NCBI GenBank assembly: GCA_017439985.1
Contig: JAFSIC010000046.1
Location: 1 to 64,000 of the forward strand
DNA length: 64,000 nucleotides
Reading direction: 5' to 3'
Origin: Oscillospiraceae bacterium
GTDB lineage: Bacteria > Bacillota > Clostridia > Oscillospirales > Ruminococcaceae
The notes beneath the pieces were generated by a model, which worked only from the letters and a program-made list of their open reading frames with translations, ran no database searches and had not been told where the DNA came from. Shown one piece after another: positions 9,970-17,657 of the stretch. The number at the start of each line of letters is the position of its first letter. Positions within the stretch are counted from its first letter, which is position 1. Made by a program: the position numbers and the translations under genes.

Positions 9970-10902
9970 ATGGATTTATTATACTGGTTGGAAAGCATTC
10001 GCAACCCTTTGGGCGACGCCTTTTTCTCCATCATCACCCATTTGGGAGAAGAGACCCTCTTCATCGTGGCAGGACTGCTGTTCTTCTGGTGCATCGATAA
10101 AATGGAAGGCTACTTCCTGCTGTCTGTGGGACTGAGCGGAACAGTCATCAATCAGTTCCTGAAGCTGTACTTCCGTATTCCGAGACCTTGGGTAAAGGAC
10201 CCCAACTTCACGATCGTGGAAAGTGCCAGAGCAGAAGCTACCGGCTATTCTTTCCCCAGCGGACACACTCAAAGCTCTGTCGGCATCTTTGGCGGCTTAG
10301 CTCGCTGGAATCAAACCCTCTGGCTGCGGGGGCTCAGCATCGCGCTTTGCGTGCTGGTGCCGCTGAGCCGTTTGTACCTTGGCGTACACACTCCACTGGA
10401 TGTAGGCGTTTCCATTGTTATCGCATTGGCTCTGGTATTCGGCCTGTATCCTGTCATCCGAAAGGCTCAAAACAGCCCCAAAACCATGCGTTTGCTGCTG
10501 GCAGCGATGACTGTTCTTTCTGTCGCTTATGTGTTGTTCATCGAATGCTATCCATTCTCTGCCGAGGTGGACCCTGTCAACTTTGCACATGGCGCCAAAA
10601 ACGCTTACACCATGCTGGGAGCTATTCTGGGTGTATGGGTCACCTACGAAGTGGACAGCCGCTACACCAAATTTGAAACCAAAGCGGTTTGGTGGGCGCA
10701 GATTCTGAAATTGTTGCTGGGCTTTGCTCTGCTCATGGGCATCCGTGCCGGACTGAAAGCTCCGCTCTATGCTCTGCTGAACGGTCATTATGCTGCGGAT
10801 GCTCTCCGCTACTTTATCATGGTAGTCTTTGCGGGCTGCATCTGGCCGCTGAGCTTCCCGCGCTTTGCCGCACTGGGACAAAACGATAGGAGGACATTAT
10901 GA
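9970..10902 (+). CDS. PAP2 family membrane phosphatase
   Basis: Polytopic membrane phosphatase of the PAP2 superfamily, acting on lipid phosphates or diphosphates. All three signature motifs are present: KLYFRIPRP (KxxxxxxRP), SFPSGHTQSS (PSGH) and SRLYLGVHTPLDV (SRxxxxxHxxxD). The 310-residue protein has a longer C-terminal part with three or four extra helices compared with the minimal family. AGGAGG precedes the ATG at 9970. Its stop overlaps the start of the next gene by four bases (ATGA), so both are translated together. The exact lipid substrate is unknown. Confidence 0.92.
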   Translation: MDLLYWLESIRNPLGDAFFSIITHLGEETLFIVAGLLFFWCIDKMEGYFLLSVGLSGTVINQFLKLYFRIPRPWVKDPNFTIVESARAEATGYSFPSGHTQSSVGIFGGLARWNQTLWLRGLSIALCVLVPLSRLYLGVHTPLDVGVSIVIALALVFGLYPVIRKAQNSPKTMRLLLAAMTVLSVAYVLFIECYPFSAEVDPVNFAHGAKNAYTMLGAILGVWVTYEVDSRYTKFETKAVWWAQILKLLLGFALLMGIRAGLKAPLYALLNGHYAADALRYFIMVVFAGCIWPLSFPRFAALGQNDRRTL

Positions 10903-11660
10903 GCTGTACCATATATTACTTCTCTGCCACCGGAAATTCTCTGAGTACCGCCAAAATTCTGGCGCAACAGCTGGGTGATTGCCAACTGAAAACCGTTTCT
11001 TCTTGCTTCAAAAACAGCAAGGTCATAGAAGAAAGGGAAATGGTTGGCATCGTTTGCCCTGTGTACTACGGCACTGTTCCTTATCCTGTTCGCGAGCTGC
11101 TGAATAAACTGGTCTTTACCGCAAAAAGCCCTTACATTTTCCTGCTGAACACCTACAAAGGCCATTGCGGCGCCACTGCACAGCGCGTGGATCTTCTTCT
11201 TCAGAGCCGCGGACAGAAGCTGTCTTTTGCGGGCGGCGTACCGATGCCGGGCAACAGCTTCCTGAACAAGCCGGGCAAGGATGAAGAAAGCCTGAGCCTG
11301 CAGAAAGAAAATCTAGCTCTCTTTGTGGAACAGCTGCAGCAAAATCCGGTTCAGAGCTTCGACCACAGCGAAATCTTGCCGCTACGTCCGGTGGATTATC
11401 CCAACAATTTCCGCGGAATTCTGGCGGAGGACAGCTGCATCGGCTGCGGAACCTGCACCAAGGTTTGCCCTATGAACAACATCTCTCTGAAGGATGGTAA
11501 GGCAATCATCGGCGACGATTGCGCCACCTGTCTGGCTTGCTTCCACTGGTGTCCTGTGGAGGCCATCATCATGAGCAAGCAGGAGGGCATTGAGCGTCGC
11601 TTCAAATACCATCATCCTGAGGTAAGTTTTACCGATATTCTGGCTCAAAAAGAACAGTAG
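10899..11660 (+). CDS. EFR1 family ferredoxin/flavodoxin protein
   Basis: Probable electron carrier with an N-terminal flavodoxin-like domain (residues 1-150, FMN-loop pattern YYFSATGNSLSTAK) and a C-terminal pair of [4Fe-4S] motifs, CIGCGTCTKVCP near residue 180 and CATCLACFHWCP near 208. This layout is the EFR1 type. The 253-residue protein has no signal peptide. It overlaps the PAP2 gene by four bases and is followed by a strong terminator, so the two form an operon, though the link between a lipid phosphatase and an electron carrier is not obvious. Confidence 0.9.
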   Translation: MSCTIYYFSATGNSLSTAKILAQQLGDCQLKTVSSCFKNSKVIEEREMVGIVCPVYYGTVPYPVRELLNKLVFTAKSPYIFLLNTYKGHCGATAQRVDLLLQSRGQKLSFAGGVPMPGNSFLNKPGKDEESLSLQKENLALFVEQLQQNPVQSFDHSEILPLRPVDYPNNFRGILAEDSCIGCGTCTKVCPMNNISLKDGKAIIGDDCATCLACFHWCPVEAIIMSKQEGIERRFKYHHPEVSFTDILAQKEQ

Positions 11661-11662
11661 CC

Positions 11663-11691
11663 AAAAAGGACGGGAAATCCCGTCCTTTTTT
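11663..11691 (+). terminator. Terminator of the PAP2-EFR1 operon
   Basis: Stem GGACGGG (11668-11674) with CCCGTCC (11679-11685), extended by A/T pairs, followed by six T. It begins two bases after the stop. Confidence 0.92.
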
Positions 11692-11778
11692 ACTGCATTT
11701 TTTCCATTAGCGCATCGAATGTCCTCCTGCAAAACAGGATAGCTTTAAATGGTTTCTATGGTTTTACAAAAAAAGAAG

Positions 11779-11817
11779 CCCCACAGTTTCCTGTGGGGCT
11801 TAGTGGTTGCGGGAGCT
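11779..11817. repeat. 39-bp direct repeat, copy 1: tRNA terminator plus tRNA-fMet 3' end
   Basis: Identical over 39 bases to 12537-12575. It contains the hairpin CCCCACAG/CTGTGGGG followed by the 14 terminal bases of tRNA-fMet (minus-strand 3' end with CCA). Identity stops exactly at the stop codon of the broken DUF3267 gene. On the minus strand the hairpin with its T tail is a typical tRNA terminator. It reads as an old recombination junction at the tRNA attachment site. Confidence 0.85.
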
Positions 11818-12509
11818 TAAAATAACTGCTGGAGAGCAGCTTTTATCTCTTCCGTTTCCTGTGGAGGGATGACTTTCGTTATCTTTCCTTTTACATAACG
11901 GAAGTGGCTATGCTCAATCTGCTGAGAACAAAGCGGCAGAGCAATACGATGCAGGTCAACAGTTTCTTCTCCCTGAGGAATCAGCCATAAAGTTCCTGCA
12001 CAAATTGTATTTTTCGGTAGTACGAAAAGATTGAGTAATCCTTCTACATCTCTATATGAAATCGTCAAATTAACCAGGGCAATGGAGTACAGGCTAAACC
12101 TTTACTCCTGTAGGAACAAAGCCAGTAAAATTGGCAACACTGTAAGAAGCAGTAGTGGAAAAGCAATAAATAAGGCCCACCGTCGTTTACTCCACACATC
12201 AAATTTCGGTTGAACATAGGCGATAGCTTTCAAAATATTTTTATAAGGCAAAAAACAAATTCGCTCCACCTTTGAGCCGCAGAGTAAACAGAAAAGAGCA
12301 TGGCACAGCTCGTGAATTGGTAAAATCAACAACCAGGATACTGCTCTTTGGCCAAGGGAAGTCAGATTCAATATCAAAATTGCTCCAAGAGACAACAGCA
12401 GCGCAATATATCGAAACAGTGACTTCTTTTCTGCCTTTTGGGCATGATCCCAAAATATATGCCTTTTTTTATAAAAATGGGATTCATTTTTGAAGAACGT
12501 GATTTTCAT
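11817..12509 (-). pseudogene. DUF3267-type membrane zincin, interrupted by an in-frame stop
   Basis: Read on the minus strand from the ATG at 12509 (AAAGGAG seven bases upstream), the frame encodes two hydrophobic helices and the zinc motif HELCHALFCLL, typical of DUF3267 putative metalloproteases. A TAA at 12104-12102 stops it after residue 135. The same frame then continues without further stops for 94 codons, with NLTISYRDVEGLLNLF and LPKNTICAGTLWLIP, the usual C-terminal half of the family. A single substitution explains the break. The final stop lies at the edge of the 39-bp repeat. A sequencing error or a truly split protein are alternatives. Confidence 0.75.
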
Positions 12510-12536
12510 AGGACTCCTTTTCAGGTAAAAAGAAAA

Positions 12537-12575
12537 CCCCACAGTTTCCTGTGGGGCTTAGTGGTTGCGGGAGCT
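12537..12575. repeat. 39-bp direct repeat, copy 2
   Basis: Second copy of the 39-bp repeat at 11779. Here the tRNA-derived part continues beyond the repeat into the full 49-bp attachment sequence of the 6.7 kb element. The two copies bracket the DUF3267 pseudogene. The hairpin plus TTTTCTTTTT on the minus strand is a terminator facing left. Confidence 0.85.
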
Positions 12576-12606
12576 GGATTTGAACCAACGACCTTCGGGT
12601 TATGAG
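12558..12606. repeat. Left attachment site (49-bp direct repeat)
   Basis: Identical to 19271-19319. It covers the tRNA-fMet 3' end back to the anticodon loop (ending TTATGAG), but the rest of the tRNA is missing here, as expected for the side of the element away from the restored tRNA. Confidence 0.93.
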
Positions 12607-12981
12607 TCCATGGGAGTTTTTGGAAATTCTCAAGTAAATAAAGGAAAAAATAAGTTTTTGGGGCAGCCCAAAGCGACTAAAAAGCGACTTGGATTGCAAA
12701 AAAGTCTTCATCAATATTTACTTTTGGGCTTTTCCAGAAAATATGCATCAAAGTTTGCTGGGATTTTCGGGATTCTCCATGGTAGAGTGGGGAAGTTCAT
12801 GGGAAAAGCCCGCAATGCAAATACCCAGATAAATCAAGAAAATGCGGGCTTCAAAGCCTTAAAATTCCCGATTTCCCCGAATTTTTTCTCATTGCTTAAT
12901 AGATAAATTCCACAAATACTTTGTCCAGAATTTCGCAAAGGAAAAACGAAGAAGTTTTGGAATTAGATCATCGCTTTTGTT
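12607..12981. other. Left end of the element, noncoding
   Basis: 375 bases without a credible gene. It holds a tandem AAAGCGACT repeat near 12670-12690, a possible integrase or excisionase arm site. It also holds a 9-bp inverted repeat AAGCCCGCA (12806-12814) / TGCGGGCTT (12843-12851), followed on the minus strand by TTTTCCC, which may end the XRE transcript. Confidence 0.45.
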
Positions 12982-13284
12982 TTAGCTTTTTTGTTTTCTA
13001 AAAAGCTCTATCAGTTCCTGTAAAATCTGGATTTGCTCTTTAGAAAGCTCCTCCACATCCAAGGTCATGGCGGGTTTTGCAGATTCCTTTCCCAAAAGAT
13101 AATCAACACTACAGCGATATAACCGTGATAATGCCAACAAATTTTCAGCACTTGGTGTACGTTCTCCTGTTTCATAACCAGAGATAATAGAAGGCGATAC
13201 ATACAGCTGCTGTGCCACTTCCCTCTGGGAATAGTTCGTTTTTATTCGCATTTCTTTTAAACGTTCTGCCAAACCATGAATCAT
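12982..13284 (-). CDS. XRE family transcriptional repressor
   Basis: Cytoplasmic DNA-binding regulator of 100 residues. The first 65 form a Cro/cI helix-turn-helix: MRIKTNYSQREVAQQLYVSP, then IISGYETGERTPSAENLLALS. The short C-terminal helix LSKEQIQILQELIELF probably dimerises. It lacks a peptidase domain, so release would not follow RecA-style self-cleavage. It lies opposite a promoter at 13358-13386, with palindromes over its own start and over that promoter, so it very likely represses both itself and the divergent gene. It is the likely master switch of the element. Confidence 0.92.
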   Translation of the reverse strand: MIHGLAERLKEMRIKTNYSQREVAQQLYVSPSIISGYETGERTPSAENLLALSRLYRCSVDYLLGKESAKPAMTLDVEELSKEQIQILQELIELFRKQKS

Positions 13285-13307
13285 GAGTGTACACCCCCTA
13301 CACTCAT
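13283..13307. promoter_or_regulatory. Repressor operator at the XRE gene start
   Basis: Perfect inverted repeat with nine-base arms, ATGAGTGTA (13283-13291) and TACACTCAT (13299-13307), seven bases apart. It covers the XRE start codon and touches a TACAAT -10 candidate (minus strand, 13306-13311). This position suits autoregulation. Confidence 0.7.
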
Positions 13308-13344
13308 TGTAAACATATTTTATGCACTTTTAGCGTTTAATGCG

Positions 13345-13386
13345 AACACTTACAGTGTTGACTTTTACAAGATTTAGCAGTATAAT
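13345..13386 (+). promoter_or_regulatory. Divergent element promoter with operator
   Basis: Consensus promoter: TTGACT (13358-13363), 17-base spacer, TATAAT (13381-13386). A palindrome AACACT-TAC-AGTGTT (13345-13359) overlaps the -35 box and shares the CACT/AGTG core with the operator at 13283. It drives the 60-residue gene to the right and is probably shut by the XRE repressor. Confidence 0.8.
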
Positions 13387-13471
13387 GATTTTGAAAGTAA
13401 AAATACCTTTTTCTAAAGTGATATTTTTATCGGTGAAGCACTAAAAGTCAAGATAATATGGAGGTTTTTTT

Positions 13472-13654
13472 ATGAGTTTATTTGGTAAATTATTAGGCAA
13501 TTCCAATAAAGCACCTTCCCAGATGAGTGATAGAGAATTACAACGTAAACTTGATTCTGGTGTTGGAAAAAATACTGGAGAATCTATCTCTACTCGTGCA
13601 GCATATATTCGTGAAGGCGAAAAACGCGGAATTAAGGCCAATCAAAAAAAATAA
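13472..13654 (+). CDS. Small element protein, 60 residues, unknown function
   Basis: Basic protein of 60 residues beginning MSLFGKLLGNSNKAP and containing SDRELQRKLDSG and a lysine-rich end. It has no membrane helix or known motif I can name. Reality is supported by the consensus promoter upstream, a GGAGG ribosome site eight bases before the ATG, and a terminator downstream. As the only gene on the repressor-controlled rightward transcript, it is a candidate antirepressor, excision helper or early regulator; this is inference from position. Confidence 0.7.
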   Translation: MSLFGKLLGNSNKAPSQMSDRELQRKLDSGVGKNTGESISTRAAYIREGEKRGIKANQKK

Positions 13655-13726
13655 TATTCTCAGACTTATAATATGAAGTGAGGACCACACAAAACCTCCC
13701 GTTTTCTGTGATCCAAAGCAGTATCG

Positions 13727-13757
13727 CACCCTGCCCCGAAAGGCAGGGTGTTTTTTT
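13727..13757 (+). terminator. Terminator after the 60-residue gene
   Basis: Nine-base stem CACCCTGCC (13727-13735) with GGCAGGGTG (13742-13750), then seven T. Confidence 0.92.
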
Positions 13758-13763
13758 GCATAG

Positions 13764-14351
13764 TCAATGTTCCCTTTTTCCCGTGGTGGTTTTGGCAAGT
13801 TTCAAGGAAATAGGTACAGCTTCTATAGGCTTTTCCAGAAGTAATTCTTCCACAGCAAGGGGGGAAATATACCATGTTCTTACGGCAGGGGATAGAGGGT
13901 GCTGCAGGCGGCTATTGCCTTTTGCATCACACAAACATCTCAGTTTGGCTTCATGTGGGCGCAACAATTCAGCAACCTCCTCCTGTAACCTTTGAAATGT
14001 TTTATTCTTTACTTTTCCCACCCCTGCAGCATAAATAATAGTAGCTGCCTCCTTAAAGGCTTTAGCCATTATCTTTTGATTTTCCACATCATCAGCCGCT
14101 TTCAAATGAAAGTCATTAATTGTAGGCGATAGATTCACAACCATTACACTGCCAAAGCCAAGGTTTTCCGCATTATTAAGTACCAACTGGGTAGTAGTAT
14201 CCAGCACGATCCCTCCTGCTTCACTGGGTGCCAACATCACAATGGTAAGACTTGGCCCTTTCTCCTTCCAAACCTTTTTCAGTAGGTAACGTTTTTTGCC
14301 ATCATCAGAGAACATCGCTTCTGTGGTAAGGATAGTTTTAATCGATTTCAT
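13764..14351 (-). CDS. DUF1643 domain protein
   Basis: The 195-residue product matches the DUF1643 layout: an N-terminal strand ending in IVMLAPSEAGG (the family's LNPS-type motif), then LDTTTQLVLNNAENLGFGSVMVVNLSP (here quoted as two motifs, TTQLVLNNAENLGFG and VMVVNLSP). The family is common in phages and mobile elements and its activity is unknown; a nucleotide- or base-related role has been guessed from its fold. The ATG at 14351 directly follows the stop of the upstream 115-residue gene, so both are coupled. AGGAGG lies upstream. Probable accessory cargo of the element. Confidence 0.8.
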   Translation of the reverse strand: MKSIKTILTTEAMFSDDGKKRYLLKKVWKEKGPSLTIVMLAPSEAGGIVLDTTTQLVLNNAENLGFGSVMVVNLSPTINDFHLKAADDVENQKIMAKAFKEAATIIYAAGVGKVKNKTFQRLQEEVAELLRPHEAKLRCLCDAKGNSRLQHPLSPAVRTWYISPLAVEELLLEKPIEAVPISLKLAKTTTGKREH

Positions 14352-14699
14352 TTACAGTTCCTCCTTCAATACATCAGGTACAATAGCCAATGGCAGATAC
14401 AAGTCGATACCATAGTCATTGTTTAATTGGTATACAGCAACTACATAGTTCTGTGCTACTCCTGCATATTCTGCATACTCACAGGGATGGGTATCAATGT
14501 TTATTATGGTTTTGACCTGCTCCAAATCAGCCACAGTTTCACCCAACAAGACATAACCGCCACTTTCATCACTATTGCGCTGGGAACCATATTCACGCTC
14601 CAATAGTTCCAAACTGATTGTAATGTCCTCGCCAATGGCTTGAATAATACCAGAAGGCAGAGTTTCCAAATCCTTTTTGTTAGTTAAACGATACAGCAT
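14352..14699 (-). CDS. Unknown element protein, 115 residues
   Basis: Acidic soluble protein not assigned to a family. It begins MLYRLTNKKDLETLPSGI and contains EYGSQRNSDESGGYVLLGE and YAEYAGVAQNYVVAVYQLNN; no membrane helix or catalytic motif is evident. I start at the second ATG (14699), seven bases after GGAGG; the ATG two codons earlier is too close to the ribosome site. Its TAA abuts the ATG of the DUF1643 gene, so the two probably act together. Confidence 0.7.
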   Translation of the reverse strand: MLYRLTNKKDLETLPSGIIQAIGEDITISLELLEREYGSQRNSDESGGYVLLGETVADLEQVKTIINIDTHPCEYAEYAGVAQNYVVAVYQLNNDYGIDLYLPLAIVPDVLKEEL

Positions 14700-14718
14700 A
14701 AACATTCCTCCATAAAGT

Positions 14719-14754
14719 AAAATCAGCCTATGAAGCTACATGCTTCATAGGCTG
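14719..14754 (-). terminator. Terminator between element operons
   Basis: Perfect 13-bp stem (14724-14736 with 14742-14754) and five-base loop, followed on the minus strand by ATTTTACTTTAT. It would end transcripts of the two small genes upstream (14791-15244), separating them from the DUF1643 pair. Confidence 0.75.
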
Positions 14755-14790
14755 TATTACTATTAGGATATATAGACAAGTTTTATTACT

Positions 14791-14988
14791 TTACGGATTT
14801 AATGGAAACTGCTCACGATCAGGATCATACAGAAGCTGTTCCAATTTCTTTCGTTCTACATAGATACGATTTCCTATCCGTTTCGGTTCCAAGTAGAGAG
14901 TCACGAACTTTCGTGCTTTCTTCCTACTGATTGGCAGATAATACTCTACTATCTCTTCAATGCTAACCATTGCGCTTTTCTTTTCCAT
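14791..14988 (-). CDS. Small putative DNA-binding protein, 65 residues
   Basis: Basic 65-residue protein. The part VSIEEIVEYYLPISRKKARKF followed by RIGNRIYVERKKLEQLL resembles the fold of excisionase/MerR-like small winged helices, with the typical R-I-G-x-x-I/Y-V strand. GAGGTAAG precedes the ATG. It overlaps the 93-residue gene by 26 bases, so they are coupled. A regulator or second excisionase is possible; I cannot decide. Confidence 0.65.
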   Translation of the reverse strand: MEKKSAMVSIEEIVEYYLPISRKKARKFVTLYLEPKRIGNRIYVERKKLEQLLYDPDREQFPLNP

Positions 14989-15244
14989 AGCTTACCTCCG
15001 TACTATTAAACAGTTTTGGTATTGAAATACAGTGCCTACCCAACGCATTGACTTTACTAAGTTTTCTGCCAATACGAATCGCTTCACTGCGGTTAGGTGT
15101 AGGATGCACCGTATATGAATGCTCTTCTACTGTAACTACTGCTTGTGGCATTATCTCGTGAACCACAGTCAAAATCAAAGTGCTGTACTCTTTCAGATTC
15201 ACCAAGTACTTTGCTTCCCTTGAAGCCAACTTGTACCTTCTCAT
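14963..15244 (-). CDS. Unknown element protein, 93 residues
   Basis: Basic, soluble protein without a motif I recognise: MRRYKLASREAKYLVNLKEY at the start, RSEAIRIGRKLSKVNALGR in the second half. A clear GGAGGTGA ribosome site and tight overlap with the next gene support it as real. It stands divergent to the DUF927 gene, 253 bases apart, so both promoters must lie in that gap. Confidence 0.6.
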   Translation of the reverse strand: MRRYKLASREAKYLVNLKEYSTLILTVVHEIMPQAVVTVEEHSYTVHPTPNRSEAIRIGRKLSKVNALGRHCISIPKLFNSTEVSYGKEKRNG

Positions 15245-15497
15245 ATCCAGTCACCTCCATAATTACTTTTTTAAAAAAGTAAAGAAAGAACAAATACATA
15301 TGGGCACTAATGCACCCATTTGGGTTTATTAATAATTTGTTTGTTCTTTTTGAAAACAAAAAGTTGGCTTTTAACGCACAAAGGCCCAGATTAACCTCGT
15401 CCAAACTGTTCCGCTCCATTTTGGAAAGGATAATCTACAATCAAGTTTAAATACCATATGCCGTGCATTTGCCTAAAAATTGAAAGGGAGGCTACAT

Positions 15498-17399
15498 ATG
15501 AGCTTTGTAACTAGCGCTGATATTCAAAAAGGTTCTTGGGGCTATGTAAAGGTCGATAAAGATGACAAACCAAAATTTGTACCCTTGGGCGATGCAGTTA
15601 CCATTGAATCCATCACTACCAACATCGAAAATAATGAAATCACCCTTCTACTCTCCTGCGAGTACCTCGGTGAAAAGAAGTGGACTGAAATCCCACGTGA
15701 AAAACTCACTGATTACTCTCTACTTCAGGATTTAGCAAAGATAGGTGCCGATGTAACTCGCAAACACTTTGATTTGTTTGTTGATAGTCTGCGTCTGCAG
15801 GAACACTCCATGAATCAAAGCGGTGTAGGAACTGAAATGGTTTATTCCAATGTAGGTTGGAAAAATATCACCTGCACAGATTGCTACACTGGTCTTAACT
15901 CCACAGAACTTTGCTTTCGTGCAGATACCATCATCGGCAATTATAATGCCCGTTATACTGGCAATCTAAAAATTGATTCCATGGGGCGCTATGATATTTG
16001 GCGTAAAATGGTACTGAACTATGTAATCGGTCATACTGCCTTAGAGATTGTTCTTTTAGCAGGCCTTTCTGCTGTGATCAATGGACTGATCGCTACCAAA
16101 ACCACAGGTGAGAATCCCATCATCCATATCTGCGGTGTTAGTGGTTCTGGTAAAAGTACAGGTGCTATTCTGGCAGCCTCTACAGCTGGCGAACCTTATG
16201 ATGGTTCTCGTACCATTATTGATGCCTATAGAAAAGTAAACACTCAAAATAGTGTATACGGCTCTTGGAGTGCAACCGCCAACGCAGTACTTAACACCTG
16301 CTCTGGAAATCATGGTTATCCCATCATCCTGAATGAGTTGGGTAAATATCTTTCCAAAGATATGACTAGCCTCATTTATAACATGAGCGAAGGTACTGAT
16401 AAAAAACGTCTCAATCAGCGGATGGGCTCTTATCAGTTAGAAGGTTTCTCTACCACTATCATTAGTGTAGGTGAATATTCTATCCTGAACCGTTGTGCAA
16501 GTAAAGCTGACGGCCTAAAAATCAGAGTTCTGGAAATAGACCAGCAGCTTACTTACAGTGCAGAACAAGCTGATACTATCAAATCCATCTGCCGTGAGAA
16601 TAATGGCCATGCTGTTCCTATGATGGCTCAGTACATCATCAAACATGGTGGTAATCAGATGGTTCTTGACCTTTACAATAAAAATCGCAAAACTTTACTT
16701 GAAAATTGGCCAAAAACACCTTTTGCTGAACGCTTTGTCAGCAAGTTCCCTGCGTTGTTCCTTACTACTGCAGATCTTGCTGAGAAAGCCTTAAACATCA
16801 AGTTCAGCAGGGAAGCAATCATCGACTACTTCCTTAGCCATGAACGGGTTAATGGTCAGAACCGTAATTCCGCTGCCACCAGCTACGATATGATTATTGA
16901 AGAATGTAGAATCCACTACACCAATTTTCATTCTGAAAATTCTCTTGCCTACAGCAAAGAAGTTTGGGGCGCAATCAAAAAAGTCAAAAGAACACTTCCC
17001 AATGGTAAGCAGGTGGTCTCTGAATACATGATCAGACCTAGTATTGTAGCTAAAATTCTCGCTGAAAAAGGCTTTGAAAATATCTCTACCTGCATCGAAG
17101 CATGGGAGCAGGCTGGAGTTATCTCCAGAGACAAGGATCGTCCAACTCGCTCCCGTAAAATCGGACCTAAAGCTGACAGATCTGAAGATGTATATGTTTT
17201 CTATGTATTTGCAGGTGAAGAGGATTCCATGGATAAAGAAGAAAGGAACAAACCTAATACAACAAAACCTCGTTCTCTCTCACCATCTCTGCGTATGCTG
17301 CTTCAAGACAGCGATGACGATGATGAAGATAAAGATAAAGAGAAAGGAGATGGAAACATTAGTGTTACCCAAGATGCTAACCATCGCAGAAATCGCTGA
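15498..17399 (+). CDS. DUF927 domain ATPase (replication helicase-like)
   Basis: Large protein of 633 residues from the ATG at 15498, chosen because AAAGGGAGG lies eight bases upstream. The central region has Walker A GVSGSGKST near residue 217 and a Walker-B-like PIILNEL near 277. This DUF927 module is frequent in phages and integrated elements and related to primase-helicase proteins. The C-terminal part is probably a winged helix. It is likely the element's replication or maintenance ATPase. The end overlaps the excisionase gene. No separate primase motif was recognised. Confidence 0.85.
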   Translation: MSFVTSADIQKGSWGYVKVDKDDKPKFVPLGDAVTIESITTNIENNEITLLLSCEYLGEKKWTEIPREKLTDYSLLQDLAKIGADVTRKHFDLFVDSLRLQEHSMNQSGVGTEMVYSNVGWKNITCTDCYTGLNSTELCFRADTIIGNYNARYTGNLKIDSMGRYDIWRKMVLNYVIGHTALEIVLLAGLSAVINGLIATKTTGENPIIHICGVSGSGKSTGAILAASTAGEPYDGSRTIIDAYRKVNTQNSVYGSWSATANAVLNTCSGNHGYPIILNELGKYLSKDMTSLIYNMSEGTDKKRLNQRMGSYQLEGFSTTIISVGEYSILNRCASKADGLKIRVLEIDQQLTYSAEQADTIKSICRENNGHAVPMMAQYIIKHGGNQMVLDLYNKNRKTLLENWPKTPFAERFVSKFPALFLTTADLAEKALNIKFSREAIIDYFLSHERVNGQNRNSAATSYDMIIEECRIHYTNFHSENSLAYSKEVWGAIKKVKRTLPNGKQVVSEYMIRPSIVAKILAEKGFENISTCIEAWEQAGVISRDKDRPTRSRKIGPKADRSEDVYVFYVFAGEEDSMDKEERNKPNTTKPRSLSPSLRMLLQDSDDDDEDKDKEKGDGNISVTQDANHRRNR

Positions 17400-17553
17400 G
17401 ATTCTGCAGGTTTCGTATGAAACTGCGTTAAACTTTGTTAAGTACAGCGGCATTGATTTTATCCGTATTGGCCGCCAGTACAGGGTCTCCGCTGAGAAGC
17501 TTTCCGCATTCCTCTCCAAGAAAGGTCAGGTACATATTGACTTAGTTGAATGA
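17362..17553 (+). CDS. Excisionase-like helix-turn-helix protein
   Basis: Small DNA-binding protein of the excisionase/AlpA type: MLTIAEIAEILQVSYETALN then a strand GIDFIRIGRQYRVSAEKLSAF, the classical winged-helix pattern. Three in-frame starts exist: ATG 17350 touching the AAAGGAG site, GTG 17362 at 12 bases, ATG 17374 further away. I list the GTG as a compromise. It overlaps the DUF927 gene and precedes the integrase gene, the usual order for a directionality factor. Expected role: bend attachment-site DNA to favour excision. Confidence 0.82.
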   Translation: MLPKMLTIAEIAEILQVSYETALNFVKYSGIDFIRIGRQYRVSAEKLSAFLSKKGQVHIDLVE

Positions 17554-17558
17554 ATCCC

Positions 17559-17592
17559 TAAAGGGCAGGCTTCAAAAAGTCTGCCCTTTTAT
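17559..17592 (+). terminator. Terminator between excisionase and integrase genes
   Basis: Ten-base stem with one G-U pair (GGGCAGGCTT with AAGTCTGCCC), loop CAAA, then TTTTAT. It separates int from the upstream operon, so the integrase likely has its own promoter. Confidence 0.85.
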
Positions 17593-17657
17593 AAATTCGT
17601 AACCATTTTGTTTTGTAACATATATTATAGTTTAAATTCATTAGAGGAGGATAAACT

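Noticed and set aside
12565..12906. Rightward open frame of 113 codons starting RELDLNQRPSGYES
   Set aside because: The first codons are the antisense of the tRNA-fMet fragment, a well-known source of false proteins; no ribosome site and no family features.
15093..15419. Leftward 108-codon frame overlapping the 93-residue element gene
   Set aside because: The overlapping 93-residue frame has GGAGGTGA at good spacing and couples to the next gene; the 108-codon frame has no such support.
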